A DNA stretch of 64,000 bases from Rhynchopus sp. YZ270_cl-10 (GCA_964035575.1 OZ037924.1:186001-250000); one strand, 5' to 3'; positions 1 to 10,956 are shown, counted from the first letter of the stretch. Notes: generated by a model from the sequence alone, not told the origin. Made by a program: numbers and translations.

Positions 1-1314
1 TTTGAGACGTGCAACACAAACAAAATAATTCCTCCTCTCTCTCTCCCGTTTGGTAGTGCGTTGATGGGGGGGAAAGTGTTCAGTTCCAGCAGTTTCGAGT
101 CGTGAAAGATACACATTTATTTTTCAAAAAAGCAAAACAACAACAAAAACAAATAATAAAAGAGAAGTGCAAACACCTCACCGTTCATCGGCGGACGCAG
201 GCACAAACCAAAAACAAAACAAAATGAAATCAAATTTCAAACTATTCATAGACAAGGTGATAAGAAACAAGTACAACCAAAAAAGGGTGTACCGAAATCG
301 GATATAACGCCCCCCTCCCCAAAAAGAAGGCTTCTGCACTACACTGCACTCTGAGTGAAACATACTAACAAACGTGGGCTAAATATTGTGAAACTTTGAC
401 AAAAAAAAAATAAAAACAGGGAACAAAAACCATTGCGAGACGCATTGGGTGAACACGAAGACATCTGTTGTGGTATTGTTAAACCAAATGACGGTCTCTG
501 CACGGCAGCATCACCAAAGGAGACTGAACACCAATGGTACAGACGCTGATCGCCCTGAGCCCGTATCATCTTCTTTTTGTAAAGCAGGGGGGAAAAAATG
601 ACTGTATTCAAAAAAATAACACCTGGTTGAAATAGTCAAACAAAAGGCTAAACTGATATACGTACCGGTACTGTGCAGACTCAAACTCAATGCAAAAGTA
701 GATCATTTTATCGAAATGATTTTTCCACCAGTGGAGTTGATAGTGTGACCAAAAGCACCGTTCGTGTGGACGCCACACCCAGGCACGTCGGGCTACGGAG
801 CGGAGGCAGGGGCAGCTGTAATCACGAAGTCCCGGGTGCTGGGGTAGGGTTCCGGACAAGGCAAAATCGCCAACCAAACCTAACCGACGTAACCTCACCT
901 GATATGTGGAAAAACAAACACACAAAAGAGTGCGCTGGAGACAAGGCACTACTCCAAGAAAGAAACCAAAAATAAATTGGGGAATTGAGCGTGCAAACGT
1001 CCCTTCAAAGACGTGGGCACATAAGAGAACAAAAACAAACATGAAGAAAAATACCCTTTATAGTTGCAAGCTTTCCTTTCACAAGAAAGAAAAAAAATCA
1101 TGAGAGGGTGCACCATATAGGATCACATGACGGCACACACGCAACTCTCAGAAAATAAGAATTTTTTTCTAAAAGAAAAATGCGATGAACAACGATTCGT
1201 AGCACATCTTTTGAACAGAATAGCAATGCTTTGTCCTGTGGCATTTGATAATCTGCTCGTTTGGTGCAGCTAGCATGAGACTTCCCTGCTGCAGCACTGG
1301 GGGACACGAGAGGA
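1..1314. other. Intergenic stretch with a possible minus-strand terminal exon
   Basis: AT-rich DNA with A-runs. Near 165-200 there is a short segment resembling one at 45390-45425 (shared core CTCACCG...CGGCGGAC). A GC-richer island at 740-905 could hold a minus-strand terminal exon: a pyrimidine-rich tract ending in CAG lies at about 906-935, and an open stretch follows (EVTSVRFGWRFCLVRNPTPA...) that stops after about 24 codons. No matching upstream exon was found, so no gene is called. Confidence 0.35.
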
Positions 1315-2007
1315 TCACTGTCCATGGAGGTTCTGCAGCTCTTCCTGGCGTTGCTTCATCTTCTTCGTTTCGGCCATGTTGCGTTCGTGCATCTTGTCCT
1401 GCATTTTGTCCATGCGGTCCATCTGGTGGTCGTGCATCTTGTCCGTCATCTTGCCCGCACCCTCGGCCATCATCATCGTGGCCCCCATCATACCTGCCAT
1501 GCCAGCCATGCCTCCTGCCATGTTCGTACCCGCGCCTCGTTCGCCTGTCTTGCCAGGCATGCTCGTTCCGTCCATGCCAGGCATCCCACCCATGCCCATC
1601 ATGCCCATCATACCCATCATGTCCATCCCAGGCATGCCGCCCATGTCCATGCCTGGCATTCCTCCCATACCGGGCATCCCGCCCATGCCAGGCATGCCAC
1701 CCATCCCAGGCATTCCGCCCATGCCACCCATGTCCATGCCTGGCATGCCGCCCATTCCGCCCATACCGGGCATCCCTCCCATGCCAGGCATGCCAGGCAT
1801 TCTAGCTGCATTCGCACCAGCCCCAGCAGGGTTCGCACCCATGCCAGGCATCCCGCCCATCCCAGCAGCATTCGCACCCATCCCGTGTGCGTTTCCGCCC
1901 ATTCCCGGCATTCCGCCCATCCCAGCTGCGTTTCCACCCATCCCAGGCATATTTCCGTTCATACCGTTGGGCACACCGCTGGCATCCATGCCTGTGTAAG
2001 GGTTCAT
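1315..2007 (-). CDS. Gly-Met-rich low-complexity protein
   Basis: Function unknown. From the ATG at 2005-2007 it encodes about 230 residues. A short N-terminus (MNPYTGMDASG) is followed by roughly 150 residues built of GGMPGM, GMGGNA and GMDM-type units. The charged, methionine-rich C-terminus is probably helical (KMTDKMHDHQMDRMDKMQDK) and ends in ELQNLHGQ. An in-frame ATG at 2103 would add 32 residues, but the nearer ATG has the more ordinary context. GGMP-type repeats occur at the C-termini of some Hsp70s and other chaperone partners, but no chaperone domain is present here. The same composition recurs in the tail of the La-KH gene at 11697-14017. No signal peptide or membrane segment is seen. 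The gene is tandem with the DPM2-like gene upstream on the same strand. Confidence 0.7.
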   Translation of the reverse strand: MNPYTGMDASGVPNGMNGNMPGMGGNAAGMGGMPGMGGNAHGMGANAAGMGGMPGMGANPAGAGANAARMPGMPGMGGMPGMGGMGGMPGMDMGGMGGMPGMGGMPGMGGMPGMGGMPGMDMGGMPGMDMMGMMGMMGMGGMPGMDGTSMPGKTGERGAGTNMAGGMAGMAGMMGATMMMAEGAGKMTDKMHDHQMDRMDKMQDKMHERNMAETKKMKQRQEELQNLHGQ

Positions 2008-2243
2008 TGTGAGAAAGGGCGGGGGTTGTGAAGAAAAGAGTTGGTCTGTTGATAAGTGTTTGTGCACAGGAGGGATGAGGGTGTCAAAGACGCTACGGGA
2101 CAACCAGGCGACACTACCGTCTTTTTTCTTTACAACAGCACTAAACCCACTCCCCCCTCGGGCCCCTTACACATCATGCACCCAAAGGCTAGACGAACCA
2201 TTGACGGTTCTTTTCTTAAAATCAGTACATTGTATCGCTTCTG

Positions 2244-2498
2244 TTACCGGTCACGCAACGATGTGGGTGGCGGGGCCGTGCCTGTGGCCATGAGGAAGGC
2301 GGTGTACGAGAAGATCAGAAGCGCACCACATGTCACGCACAGTGCAGGTACGATGAGTCCGTACTCTCGGCGTGGGAAGTACCGAAGGAGAGGGTCAGCC
2401 GAGTGGATGAACGGCGTTGCCACGAGGAGGAGGAGGAAGTAACACAGCACAGCAACAAGCAGGGCGAGCAGACATCGGCCCTGCTGGCGGACATGCAT
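2244..2498 (-). CDS. DPM2: Dolichol-phosphate mannosyltransferase regulatory subunit 2 (DPM2-like)
   Basis: Small membrane protein of 84 residues; DPM2 is usually about 84. It matches the DPM2 plan: N-terminal hydrophobic helix (CLLALLVAVLCYFLLLLVA), then PFIHS, a short loop with RYFPRREYG where family members have KYFLPRAYA, then a second helix (IVPALCVTCGALLIFSYTAF). In cells with a multi-subunit enzyme, DPM2 anchors and stabilises the catalytic DPM1 subunit in the ER membrane. The product, dolichol-phosphate-mannose, feeds N-glycosylation and GPI-anchor synthesis. The start was set at 2496-2498 (MHVRQQGRC) because the frame upstream is proline-rich, low-complexity and unlike the family. 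The assignment is from remembered family sequence, not a search. DPM2 implies a metazoan-type complex rather than the single-chain yeast-type enzyme. Confidence 0.75.
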   Translation of the reverse strand: MHVRQQGRCLLALLVAVLCYFLLLLVATPFIHSADPLLRYFPRREYGLIVPALCVTCGALLIFSYTAFLMATGTAPPPTSLRDR

Positions 2499-3257
2499 TT
2501 GCTCCCCCCGCCCCCACTCTGGTTTGCAGACCCTCCCAACCTCCCCCTTCAGAGCGAAGGGGGGAAGGGGAGGGGGGGGGGTTCGACACACCTCTGAAGT
2601 TGGATTGTTTGCAGTGCAGGGTGGGTGAAGTGGATGAGGCTAGAGGATGGAGGATGGAGAACTGATGCAAAAAAAATCGTTTTTTTTTCTTTTTTTCGAA
2701 GAGTAATGCAGGCTCTCCGCTAGGATTTCCGATTTTGAAAATATTCTGTTGATGGTCCACGTTGGTGGGGTACATGCTTGCGCCGCAGGCGCACGGTACG
2801 CAACTTTTTTTTTTACCAACGCCCGATTTTGACTTTTTTGGGACGTTTGAGCACTCACCTCTCCATATCTTCTTCTCCTGAGCTTTTTTGACAGGTAGAA
2901 CGGGTCTGAACCACTTAGCAGAACTTTTTTTTTTTTTTCTTTTTTTCCCCATTTTCAAAAAGTTCTGTTGACAATCAACAGAACTTTAGTACCTAGCGGA
3001 GTGCCTGGAGTAATGTTAAAAAGGGGGGCCAGAAAACGATACAAGAAAAAAGATACAATTAATTTGAGAATACAAAAAATAAAAAGTTGGTAAAAAAAGG
3101 CATCTTTGTTTTAGTCACCGCCTTAACAATGCCTTACATAAAACGTCATTTGCTGTCATTAGCTAACGCCGCACAACGTGACACACAATATTCAACACTG
3201 TCTCTCTCCTTAAAAATGCGATGCGCTAACTGGGGAAAAAAAAACACGAACACTTTT
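2499..3257. other. Intergenic region with short palindromes
   Basis: No gene seen. It contains a poly-G/pyrimidine tract at 2560-2585, a small hairpin with stem TGCGCC and loop GCA near 2777-2792, several T-runs, and a perfect hairpin near 2960-2985 (stem AGTTCTGTTGA, loop CAA). A segment at 2713-2760 resembles one inside the mobile element at 29281-29981 (shared core AGGATTT...TTCTGTTG.ATGGTCC). Confidence 0.5.
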
Positions 3258-4934
3258 CTAGAGAGAGGTCCACATGCTCCCGCCCTTGTGTGTAGTGAAG
3301 TTGCTCAGCTCATTCTCGAGGGGGTCAGCTGGTTGTCCGGCCGGAGCCATGCCCATACCACCACCACCACCACCCTCATCCTCGTCTTCGAAGTCGCTGT
3401 CAAACTCGAAGCGCCTCTTCGCCTTGGGTGCAGGTTTGTTGTAGGAGACACTCTGCGCGCCTGTGGTGCTACGTGGCTGCGAGGACACTACAGGGCCGCC
3501 GTAGTCGAACTCATCGTCGTCGTCGTCGTCTTCTGTGTCCGCAGCCGCCACCGCTGCCTGCACTGCGGGACGCACTGCTGACGGTGTTGCCGTTGTGGCA
3601 GCGGGCAGCCGCCGTACAGGCACAAACTTCTCGGTGCTGTCGGAGCTCTCATCCTCTGAGGCCTCCTGTGGGGTGGGGGCTGCAGGCGCTGGTGGTGAAG
3701 GTGGCGGTGTGGCTGCCTTCCTGGGGGATGGTGTAGGGGCAGGGTGGGTCTCCTGCTGTTGCCGCCTCTGCTCTTCTTGGAGTTGCTGCTGCTGCTGCCG
3801 CTTCTGCTCCTCCTGTTGTTGGAGCAGTTGCTGCTGCTGCTGCTGTTGTTGTTGTTGTTGTTGTTGTTGCCGCTCCTCCTCCCTCGCTCTCTCCCTCTCC
3901 CTTTCCATCTGCATCAAAGACACCTCCACTGACTCAGCCTTCGGGGACGGTGCTGGGAGGGTATGTCCCTCCTCCTCCTCCCTCTGCTGCGAGGCAGCCA
4001 CAGCAGCGCTCTGCTGTGGCGAGAGACGCACCAGGTTGCTGACCCTGCTGGCCCTGCTCGACACACTCTCGGCGCGGGGGCTGCTTGCCTGCGTGGAGCC
4101 CTCCTTCTCCTTCACCTTCTCCCTCTCAGGCACCACCTCCACTGCCGTGCTCCGTCTCCGCTCTCGCCGTTCTGCAGAAGGTGCAGGCGAAGGTGAAGGT
4201 GAAGGAGACGACGACGGCACGGACCGCTTCGGTACCCGCACCGATGGCTTCGCAAACGAATGCACCGGCTCTGTGTGCTCAAAGGGTGACGACTGGCTTG
4301 CGTACTGCGGCGGCACCTGCTGGGGAGCGTACATCTGCTGGGGCTGCTGGTAAGGCTGTTGGTGAAAACGCTGCTGCTGCTGCTGCTGCATCGGAACATA
4401 CTGCTGCTGAAAGCCGTTCCCCCCAAGCGCACCGTGCAGGTTGCGGATCTCATTCTCCAACACTTTGATGCGAAGACTTTCCACCTCATGCGAGGCATAT
4501 GCAACACCACCACCACCACCACCGCAGGCATGACACCCCCCACCCCCACCCCCACCACCACCACGAGCACGCAGCGACTCCCGAATCTCCAGGAGCAACG
4601 CCTTGTTGCCCCGCTCCACGTCGGTGCGGATCTGGGTGCGGGTTGTGTCAAGCGCCTCCGTGAGGCGGTGCTCGACCTCGCGCAGCTCCCTGCGGATGAA
4701 GTGGAATTCTGAGGATACATCGCGCGAGAGGCTCTCCTGCACGGCACGCACGCTTTCCTGGTCACGTGACCCTGCGTGCCCGGCACCACGCCTGCCATTT
4801 CCCTGCACCTCTCCAGACACACTCAAATCGCCCATCAATGCATCCATCTTTGAGTTAAACTGCGCCGCATCGTCAACACTACGGTGTTCCGTTAGAAGTG
4901 AGTTGTACAGATTACGAACGGTGGATACTTCCAT
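3258..4934 (-). CDS. Gln-rich coiled-coil protein of unknown function
   Basis: 558 residues from the ATG at 4932-4934 (MEVSTVRNLYNSLL). This start is preferred over an ATG at 5060 because a long pyrimidine tract ending in CAG lies about 20 bases upstream of it, which looks like a 3' splice or trans-splice acceptor rather than coding sequence. Parts in order: an N-terminal helical, probably coiled-coil region (about residues 55-130); a glycine stretch with CHAC; a Gln-rich segment; a Ser/Pro/Arg-rich region; a coiled coil of Arg/Glu followed by a glutamine run (residues about 350-400); Pro/Ala-rich sequence; an acidic tail with DDDDDDEFDYGG; and a C-terminus ending KGGSMWTSL. No enzymatic motif was recognised. 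A cytoskeletal or scaffold role is only a guess. The codon repeats make both polyGln and polyGly length-variable. Confidence 0.75.
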   Translation of the reverse strand: MEVSTVRNLYNSLLTEHRSVDDAAQFNSKMDALMGDLSVSGEVQGNGRRGAGHAGSRDQESVRAVQESLSRDVSSEFHFIRRELREVEHRLTEALDTTRTQIRTDVERGNKALLLEIRESLRARGGGGGGGGGCHACGGGGGGVAYASHEVESLRIKVLENEIRNLHGALGGNGFQQQYVPMQQQQQQRFHQQPYQQPQQMYAPQQVPPQYASQSSPFEHTEPVHSFAKPSVRVPKRSVPSSSPSPSPSPAPSAERRERRRSTAVEVVPEREKVKEKEGSTQASSPRAESVSSRASRVSNLVRLSPQQSAAVAASQQREEEEGHTLPAPSPKAESVEVSLMQMERERERAREEERQQQQQQQQQQQQQQLLQQQEEQKRQQQQQLQEEQRRQQQETHPAPTPSPRKAATPPPSPPAPAAPTPQEASEDESSDSTEKFVPVRRLPAATTATPSAVRPAVQAAVAAADTEDDDDDDEFDYGGPVVSSQPRSTTGAQSVSYNKPAPKAKRRFEFDSDFEDEDEGGGGGGMGMAPAGQPADPLENELSNFTTHKGGSMWTSL

Positions 4935-6044
4935 AGGAGTGAGAAGGGGTGGCTGAGAGGGAGGTGGTGCGTGGGGAAGGGGAAGGGAGGGGGAAGGGAG
5001 GGGAGGAGGAGGAGAGATGCATATGAGTGTGAAAAGAACGGAAATAAGAAACTTTAACACTCATCACACGATAAAACCCATGGTGAAACACACACACCCC
5101 GACCCGTTTAGTGAGGAGTGGCTCTGCAGCGCGGTTCGTTCCCTAGAACCGCAAAGTGTGTTCAAAATGTTTTGTTTCTATTTCCTCCTTCATTTCATGA
5201 GGGTGACATAACAAAAGGTAGTTGAAACGTGCTAAAACGCAGCTCGGTCGAGCTCAGGCAAAGTGGGTGGACGTGAGTAGTCCGTAAGAGAACGTAAGAT
5301 AACAGTAATCTAAAAGATGACTTGCCTCTCGTAAATATCTATAAACTGTGTGGGGGAGAGTAAAAAAATGGGGATGCTATATTTTTTTTTTGCTGTTCAA
5401 AAAAAGAAAAAAAGAAAAAAAAAACTGAAGAACGTATCCGACATAGAGGGGAGAGAAGAAGAAAGGTGGGTAAACCACTAACCTTCTCACACACTGGGGG
5501 GGTTTTTGTCGGGGAAAAGAAAGCTGGAAAACAAAAAAAGAAAACAAAAAGGACATACAAGGGGAAAATATATAAACGTTCTGTCTCCTGCCTCATACCC
5601 CACTCCCACCCCCCCACCCATTTTGACCCCTTTTTTTTGGGGGAAAAAAACCACACAAAAATACAATCGGGCAAAGAAAACACAACAGAGACGAGGGGGG
5701 GGGGGGAAATGGATAGCTGATATACCCCAAGGGGGGAAATAATTCAAAAGTGTTTTTTTTTTCTTCCCCGAAGAGAGGTGTAAAGGGAAAATGGCTCCAG
5801 GGACGAGCTCTTTTCAAGTTGGGACTAGGGCCAGCAAATATGTTTTTCGAATCCTTTTTTTGTACTGAGGGTTCTTTTGCTATGTCAAGCTAGAAACTAA
5901 GGGTGTTTTTGTGTCTTCATAATGTGTATGTGTGATCAAAAAAAAGAGCTACGATCGTACTACGATCGTAAGCAACCCATGTTCAATACATTATATCAAA
6001 GGTTTTATGCGATTGATGTGTACAACCTAAATAAACAAACGTAG

Positions 6045-6163
6045 AGTTGAAATAACAAAGCCCTCTCGTGAACAGTGTACCTTTGGTACAATGACTGGCT
6101 GTACCGGGGGGGTGGACAACCCCAACCATGCAGTCCACTACATCCATTTCGTGGTTTACATCT
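6045..6163 (+). repeat. Dispersed hairpin repeat, family B (full copy)
   Basis: About 119 bp. Begins GTTGAAATA.CAAAGCCC, then TCTCGTGAACAGTGTACC, a conserved stem-loop (GGTACA...TGTACC) and an end CCATTTCGTGG. Other full copies are at 26161-26276, 33697-33794 and 41165-41263. A family D hairpin follows directly (6179-6211). Confidence 0.75.
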
Positions 6164-6178
6164 AAAAGAAAAGTTTAT

Positions 6179-6211
6179 AAGATGATCCTGAGCCTCTCGT
6201 GCTTAGTCACC
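6179..6211 (+). repeat. Dispersed hairpin repeat, family D
   Basis: 33-bp copy of AAGATGAACCTAAGC-CTCGTG-GCTTAGTCACC type. The CTAAGC/GCTTAG halves pair. Other copies: 9720-9752, 11171-11204, 11857-11888, 38487-38522, 39304-39335, 42991-43013, 45346-45378. Confidence 0.65.
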
Positions 6212-6563
6212 GTATCATATTCGTCATCGCAGAGCACACAAAGACAAATATATAATTGATGAATATCGTACTGTGCACATATCTCCAAAAACCCAAGATG
6301 AGTTGAACCTACAAAGCCCTCTCAAGAACAGTGAACCTAATATTAATGCGAATACCGTGCAGGCATGTGGCAAAAGAAGGGGCAGCTTTTTTGTTTTTGC
6401 ACAGATGCACCTAGCCCGCACTGTGCTGACACTAAAACGGTGTGTGTTCGAGAAAAAAAAATCCCCCCTATTTAGGTCAAAGGATTGAGTGCCAAAGAGT
6501 GCGTGGATCTGCGCTTTATTGTGGTCGAACCCTTAAACCCATGAGAGGGGTATTTTCTTTTTT

Positions 6564-6612
6564 GAAAACTTTGATGTGTATTAGTGTAGACACCCCGAGG
6601 ATGCACTCCACT
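6564..6612 (+). repeat. Dispersed repeat, family A
   Basis: Copy of a 48-50 bp unit with core TTAGTGTAGACACC, CGAGGATG and CTCCACTA, flanked by T-runs. The ends TAGTG and CACTA are complementary. Confidence 0.7.
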
Positions 6613-6815
6613 ATTTTTGTGTGTGTGTTTTTTTTTTTTAAATATTCTGTGTAGTGTAACCGTCAATAGACTCATATGGCGGAATTGAAAGTGTGAACAC
6701 GCATCTGAAGATGGGAGCACCGCGAGTAAAGATCTGTCCTCAATGTCAGCCTAACGCCCATAAGGAATAGGCGTAGATCGTCCCCAACCCGTGAAGAACA
6801 ACGTTAACACGTTCT

Positions 6816-6980
6816 GAAAGCTTGGTTGTATTAGTGTAGACACTCCAAAGTACTTCCCGAGCCCAGTAAACCCTGAAGCATAAATGCTTATAGGGCACAC
6901 TGACACCAGGGTGTGGCAGTTTGTTTTTTTTTTTAAAACTTGGTTGTATTAGTGTAGACACCCGAGGATGAACTCCACTT
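6816..6980 (+). repeat. Two family A repeat copies (partial and full)
   Basis: A partial copy at 6816-6850 and a near-consensus copy at 6934-6980, both with CTTGGTTGTATTAGTGTAGA and the second followed by the CGAGGATG/CTCCACT half. A family H segment (TCGACAATCACC...GGTTCGGTACAC) follows at 7001-7052. Confidence 0.7.
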
Positions 6981-7668
6981 ATTTTTGTTTTTGTTTGTTG
7001 TATCGACAATCACCTGTCCGAAGACGGGTTCGGTACACACGGGTCGCCCAAAATGCTGAATTTCAATTTTTTCCCTTTTGAAAAAAATGAATAATGTGTG
7101 AGAGAGCTCACGACCTTGTAACACCTAACAAAAGCGGAGCAAGGGGAAACAAAGTGAAGTTGATAGTGCCAACGACTCTGGGCCATAGACACTACCAAAA
7201 GGAGAAAAAAACCCCCCATACCCCACGCTCCATCCCACCCAAGACGCTGCAGTTTTCTTTATTTTCTTTATCTTTTTACCCCTCCCTGAAACCCCACCCC
7301 CCCCCCCCCCCCTTTTTGAATTGCTTTTTTTGAAATTTTTTGAAATTTTAGTAAAAACAAGAATATAAAATACACCAGAAAAAGATCATTGTGTGACTTG
7401 GGAAATGCGGGATCAGGGGGATTGGTTGAAAAGAGTTGAACCACGTTTTTTGTTTGTGTTTTTGCTTTTGTGTGTGCACAGTATATAAAACACCCCATCA
7501 ATAGATCGGGAGAACTTATCCATACTACACACACACACACACACACCCCTCAGTACGAGGGGCGAAAATGCTTTTGCAGACGACATAACGTTTTCAAAGA
7601 GTGTGGGACAGAAAGACATTTTAGGCAACCCTGGTGTGACCTCTGTATCCCCCCTTTTTTCTTTTTTT

Positions 7669-7770
7669 GAAAACTTGGTTGTATTAGTGTAGACACCCGA
7701 GGATGAACTCCACTATTTTTTTTGTAGTTTCGACAATCACCCTCCGAGGTTCTGTACACAAAGTCGCCCG
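7669..7770 (+). repeat. Family A plus family H repeat pair
   Basis: Family A consensus copy at 7669-7715, then T-run, then family H at 7727-7770 (TTTCGACAATCACC...GTTCTGTACAC). The same A-then-H order occurs at 6934-7052, so the two units may move or be kept together. Confidence 0.65.
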
Positions 7771-7867
7771 AAAGGCCTAATGGATTTCAAAGGAAATAGA
7801 TGCAGTTCATCCTCAACCCAAAGAAATCTTTTTTTTTTTGAAAATTGTTTGAAATATCATACTTGGA

Positions 7868-7998
7868 CCGCCCGAAATATATTTCGGGCATTTCGGGCGA
7901 TTTCGGGCGGATTAGGGGCGGATTTCGGGCGATTTTGTGCGCCCGAATTTGCCCGAAATCGCCCGAAATGCAGATTTCGGGCGAATTCGGGCGCTTTT
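7868..7998. repeat. Palindromic TTTCGGGCG-repeat patch
   Basis: About 130 bp made of direct and inverted copies of TTTCGGGCGA and CGCCCGAAAT. An 11-bp stem (TCGCCCGAAAT/ATTTCGGGCGA) with a 4-base loop lies near 7956-7982. The patch is GC-rich against AT-rich surroundings and lies 360 bp before the assembly gap. Confidence 0.7.
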
Positions 7999-8360
7999 TC
8001 CTTAGTGAAAACGACTAGGTAGGGTTCTATTCATTTTTGCAAAAAACTTTTTATATTTGTAAATATTTGATGTCAAATCTGTCAAAATAAGCAAGAATCA
8101 AAAACTTTTGTGCACCTGAGTGCACTTTGGGAATCACCACCAAATCACGGGTTTTCTGACTATCATTTGCTTATTCCCACCCAAAACACACTATGAACCG
8201 GGTTTTCACTATTTTTTCGTATTTCAGGGTGAATTTTTGTGAATTTTCGGGTCACAGGGTGGTTCTGACCCCTTCTCGGGGTGTTTCGGGCCTGTAGTTG
8301 CTCAGGAGATGCCCAAAAACGTGAAAAATCGCCTTTTTACGTTTTTAGTAGTATTTTCGT

Positions 8361-8560
8361 NNNNNNNNNNNNNNNNNNNNNNNNNNNNNNNNNNNNNNNN
8401 NNNNNNNNNNNNNNNNNNNNNNNNNNNNNNNNNNNNNNNNNNNNNNNNNNNNNNNNNNNNNNNNNNNNNNNNNNNNNNNNNNNNNNNNNNNNNNNNNNNN
8501 NNNNNNNNNNNNNNNNNNNNNNNNNNNNNNNNNNNNNNNNNNNNNNNNNNNNNNNNNNNN
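8361..8560. other. Assembly gap (200 Ns)
   Basis: Exactly 200 undetermined bases. Sequence content unknown. The real length need not be 200. Confidence 0.99.
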
Positions 8561-8682
8561 TAAAATTTGTATACTTGCTGTTGTCATTGCTGTTTGCTGG
8601 GGGAAGAAGGGACTTTTATTTTAAGCAAAAAAAAAAAGGGACTACTTGGCTGCTCAGTATCTTTCGATTTTTTTTTATTTTT

Positions 8683-8730
8683 GAAAACTTGGTTGTATTA
8701 GTGTAGACACCCGAGGATGAACTCCACTAT
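8683..8730 (+). repeat. Dispersed repeat, family A
   Basis: Consensus copy: GAAAACTTGGTTGTATTAG, TGTAGACACCCGAGGATG, AACTCCACTA, with T-rich DNA on both sides. Confidence 0.7.
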
Positions 8731-9148
8731 TTTATTTTTTGCTTGCGCACCACAAACCGGAACCAAAAATCTGTCAGGTAAGTGGTTCGGATTGATGCAG
8801 GCAGGATCCTGTTTCAAGCGGCAATAAAATTTTTTTTGAACAAAAAAGGGGGGGGGGAAGAGGAGGGAAGTTTGTTGAAGGGAAAAAGAAAATAGTAAAA
8901 TATGAGGAAACAAGTTAACGACAACGGGTAGTCAACTAAACACAAACAGAAAGGTGTTTTTTAATATACTTTTTTTTTTTTTTTTTTTTTTTGGAAGGAA
9001 AGGGGAACGGGAACGGGATGGGACGGGGAAGTGAACTACGTAACGTACTCTTGCTTGTTTCGCATATTTTTACTTATTTATTTTTTGTTTGTTTTTTTGT
9101 GCTTTTTTTTTGTGTGTTTTTTAGTTTTTATTTTTTTGTTTTTTTTTT

Positions 9149-9205
9149 GAAAATTTGTAGTGGAGTTGCCTCTCGTGTTGTAACATCAGTGCAATCTTCA
9201 CTATT
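9149..9205 (+). repeat. Dispersed repeat, family C
   Basis: Divergent copy of a 60-70 bp unit: GTAGTG.AGTTGCCTC, GTGTTG..ACA, TGCAATCTTCACT. Other copies: 34163-34235, 36801-36865, 38031-38090, 40076-40133, 41781-41847. Confidence 0.6.
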
Positions 9206-9668
9206 TTTTTTTTTTTTTTTTGTTTTTTTTTTCGTTCCCCCAAAGGCCCCACACCCCCACCACTTTTATTGTATAAGACTATCGCACTGTAAACAAAAGC
9301 ACACTCCTTTTCCCTTAGGCAAAAGGGTGAGCCCTATTCCCAGGCACGCCACTACCCGACACGCACCCGGGTTTCCTCGTAGAGCACATTGTCTCGTTAA
9401 GACAGATACCGAGGTAGAAAAAAGAGGGGAAAGAGAAAGTTGGTACAACGACTGCAAGCCTACGTACTTAGTCACTTTGACCTTTTTAAAAATAAAACCA
9501 CTTGCATATGCGAAACACTTTGCAAGACCGCACTGATATTCAAAAGATATTCAAATCACATAGCTTGGCACACACGCAGCTGCTCGACAATGTGTTTGTT
9601 GTTTTGTTCAGAACGCTCAACGAGGTTTTTTTTTTTTTAAAAGGGGGGAAAGAGAAAAACAAAAACTT

Positions 9669-9752
9669 GAGATGAATGTGCCTCACGTGCACATACATCT
9701 GAAAAGAAAACTTTATTCTAAGGTGAACCTGAGCCTCTCTCGCTTAGTCACC
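9669..9752 (+). repeat. Family E and family D hairpin pair
   Basis: Family E at 9669-9704 (AGATGAATGTGC, loop, GCACATACATCT, forming a nested hairpin) followed by family D at 9720-9752. Family E also occurs at 36477-36509 and 46431-46465. Confidence 0.6.
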
Positions 9753-10011
9753 TTGATCACAATTGTTATCGTGCATCATAGAAAATGGTAGTTATTGCTG
9801 CGACTGACCCCAGCCCGGGGCAAAGCAGCACCCCACAGGTGTGAAACAGAAACCTAATGGCTTGTCCGTACCGTAGTGTGAACGGGGGCGGTACGCAACC
9901 TCTCGTCAGCCGGCGGACCACCTTCCGCTGAAGAGTTGTGAGCTCGTAGGTACTCTCATTCGCTTCACTCAACTCTTGGTGGACGATTGCCGAAGGGTAA
10001 GGGGAGAACAC

Positions 10012-10084
10012 AATATCTCTCTTGGCGCGTACCGACAGTGGGACCTCACCCTCTCTTAGGGATTTACGTGGACGTCCTTACAGG
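10012..10084 (+). repeat. Dispersed repeat, family F
   Basis: Matches 38837-38921 over about 75 bp: ATCTCTCTTGGCG, ACAGTGGG.CCTCACCCTC, TCTTAGGG.TTTAC, TGGACGTCCTTACA. Only two copies were seen in the window. Confidence 0.6.
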
Positions 10085-10956
10085 CGGCACACCGTAACCC
10101 AAGATGACAGAGTGAGATCTGGCCTGACTGGTTGTCGCTGTTTCATGCTCCGAGTGCAAAACACCCTTCACAGCATGGGGAAGCCACAGCGCAGCAGTTA
10201 TACACCCTAGCCAGAGTTTAACTTGCATTTAGACTCTTCGTTTATAAAAAGTGGTGAGGATTTTTTGGGGGAGTTTTTTTTTTTGCTTATAGAACAATTG
10301 CTTCGACAGCCACCTGTCCACAAATATGAACAAATTGCTTGTAGAAAAAGCAGTCACTATTTTTTTTATTATTTTTGAAAACTTGGTTTGTATTGTTGGA
10401 AGGACAGGGTTAAGGAGGGATTTTTTTTTCTTGTGGTTTTTTTTTATTTTTGGAAAACTGTGACAACGATTTTTGTTGAAAAAAAAATGGACTGGAAAGG
10501 GGAATTGGGGAGAGAAAGCAATTGTAAGGACAAAATAAGGGGGGGAAAAAGGGAACCCTGAAGGTGCTGCAACTCTTTGAACACACAGCGACACATTTAT
10601 ATAAAAAAAGGTTGACCTGAAATACAGCCCTCTCGTGACAGTGTACTTCACCAACGACCCCCAAAAAAAAGAAAAAAAAAAGAAAAGAAAAGAAAAGTTG
10701 TGAGATGTATATGCTTCGCATGTTTGCAGTATGCATGACCTCTTGAAATAACACTACTGAAAGACTTCACTTCAAAGAATACATTCATATACTTACTATT
10801 CATAACACAAACAGTAAGCACTAAAGGGTGTAACACGTACATCCTTCCTTTTTTTTCCCCTGCATTTTTCAAAGAAGTAAAACTGCACAGCGCTTATCTT
10901 GCTTTTAAAAGGTAAAAAGACACGTGCCTAACCACAGAAGGTGATACACACAGCCA

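Noticed and set aside
1245-2031. Plus-strand frames opposite the Gly-Met-rich gene
   Set aside because: Cys/His/Pro-rich mirror of GGMPGM codons; the same mirror pattern occurs opposite the La-KH tail (11907-13277).
8281-8706. Open frames through the gap
   Set aside because: Most of the residues are undetermined because they cross 200 Ns.
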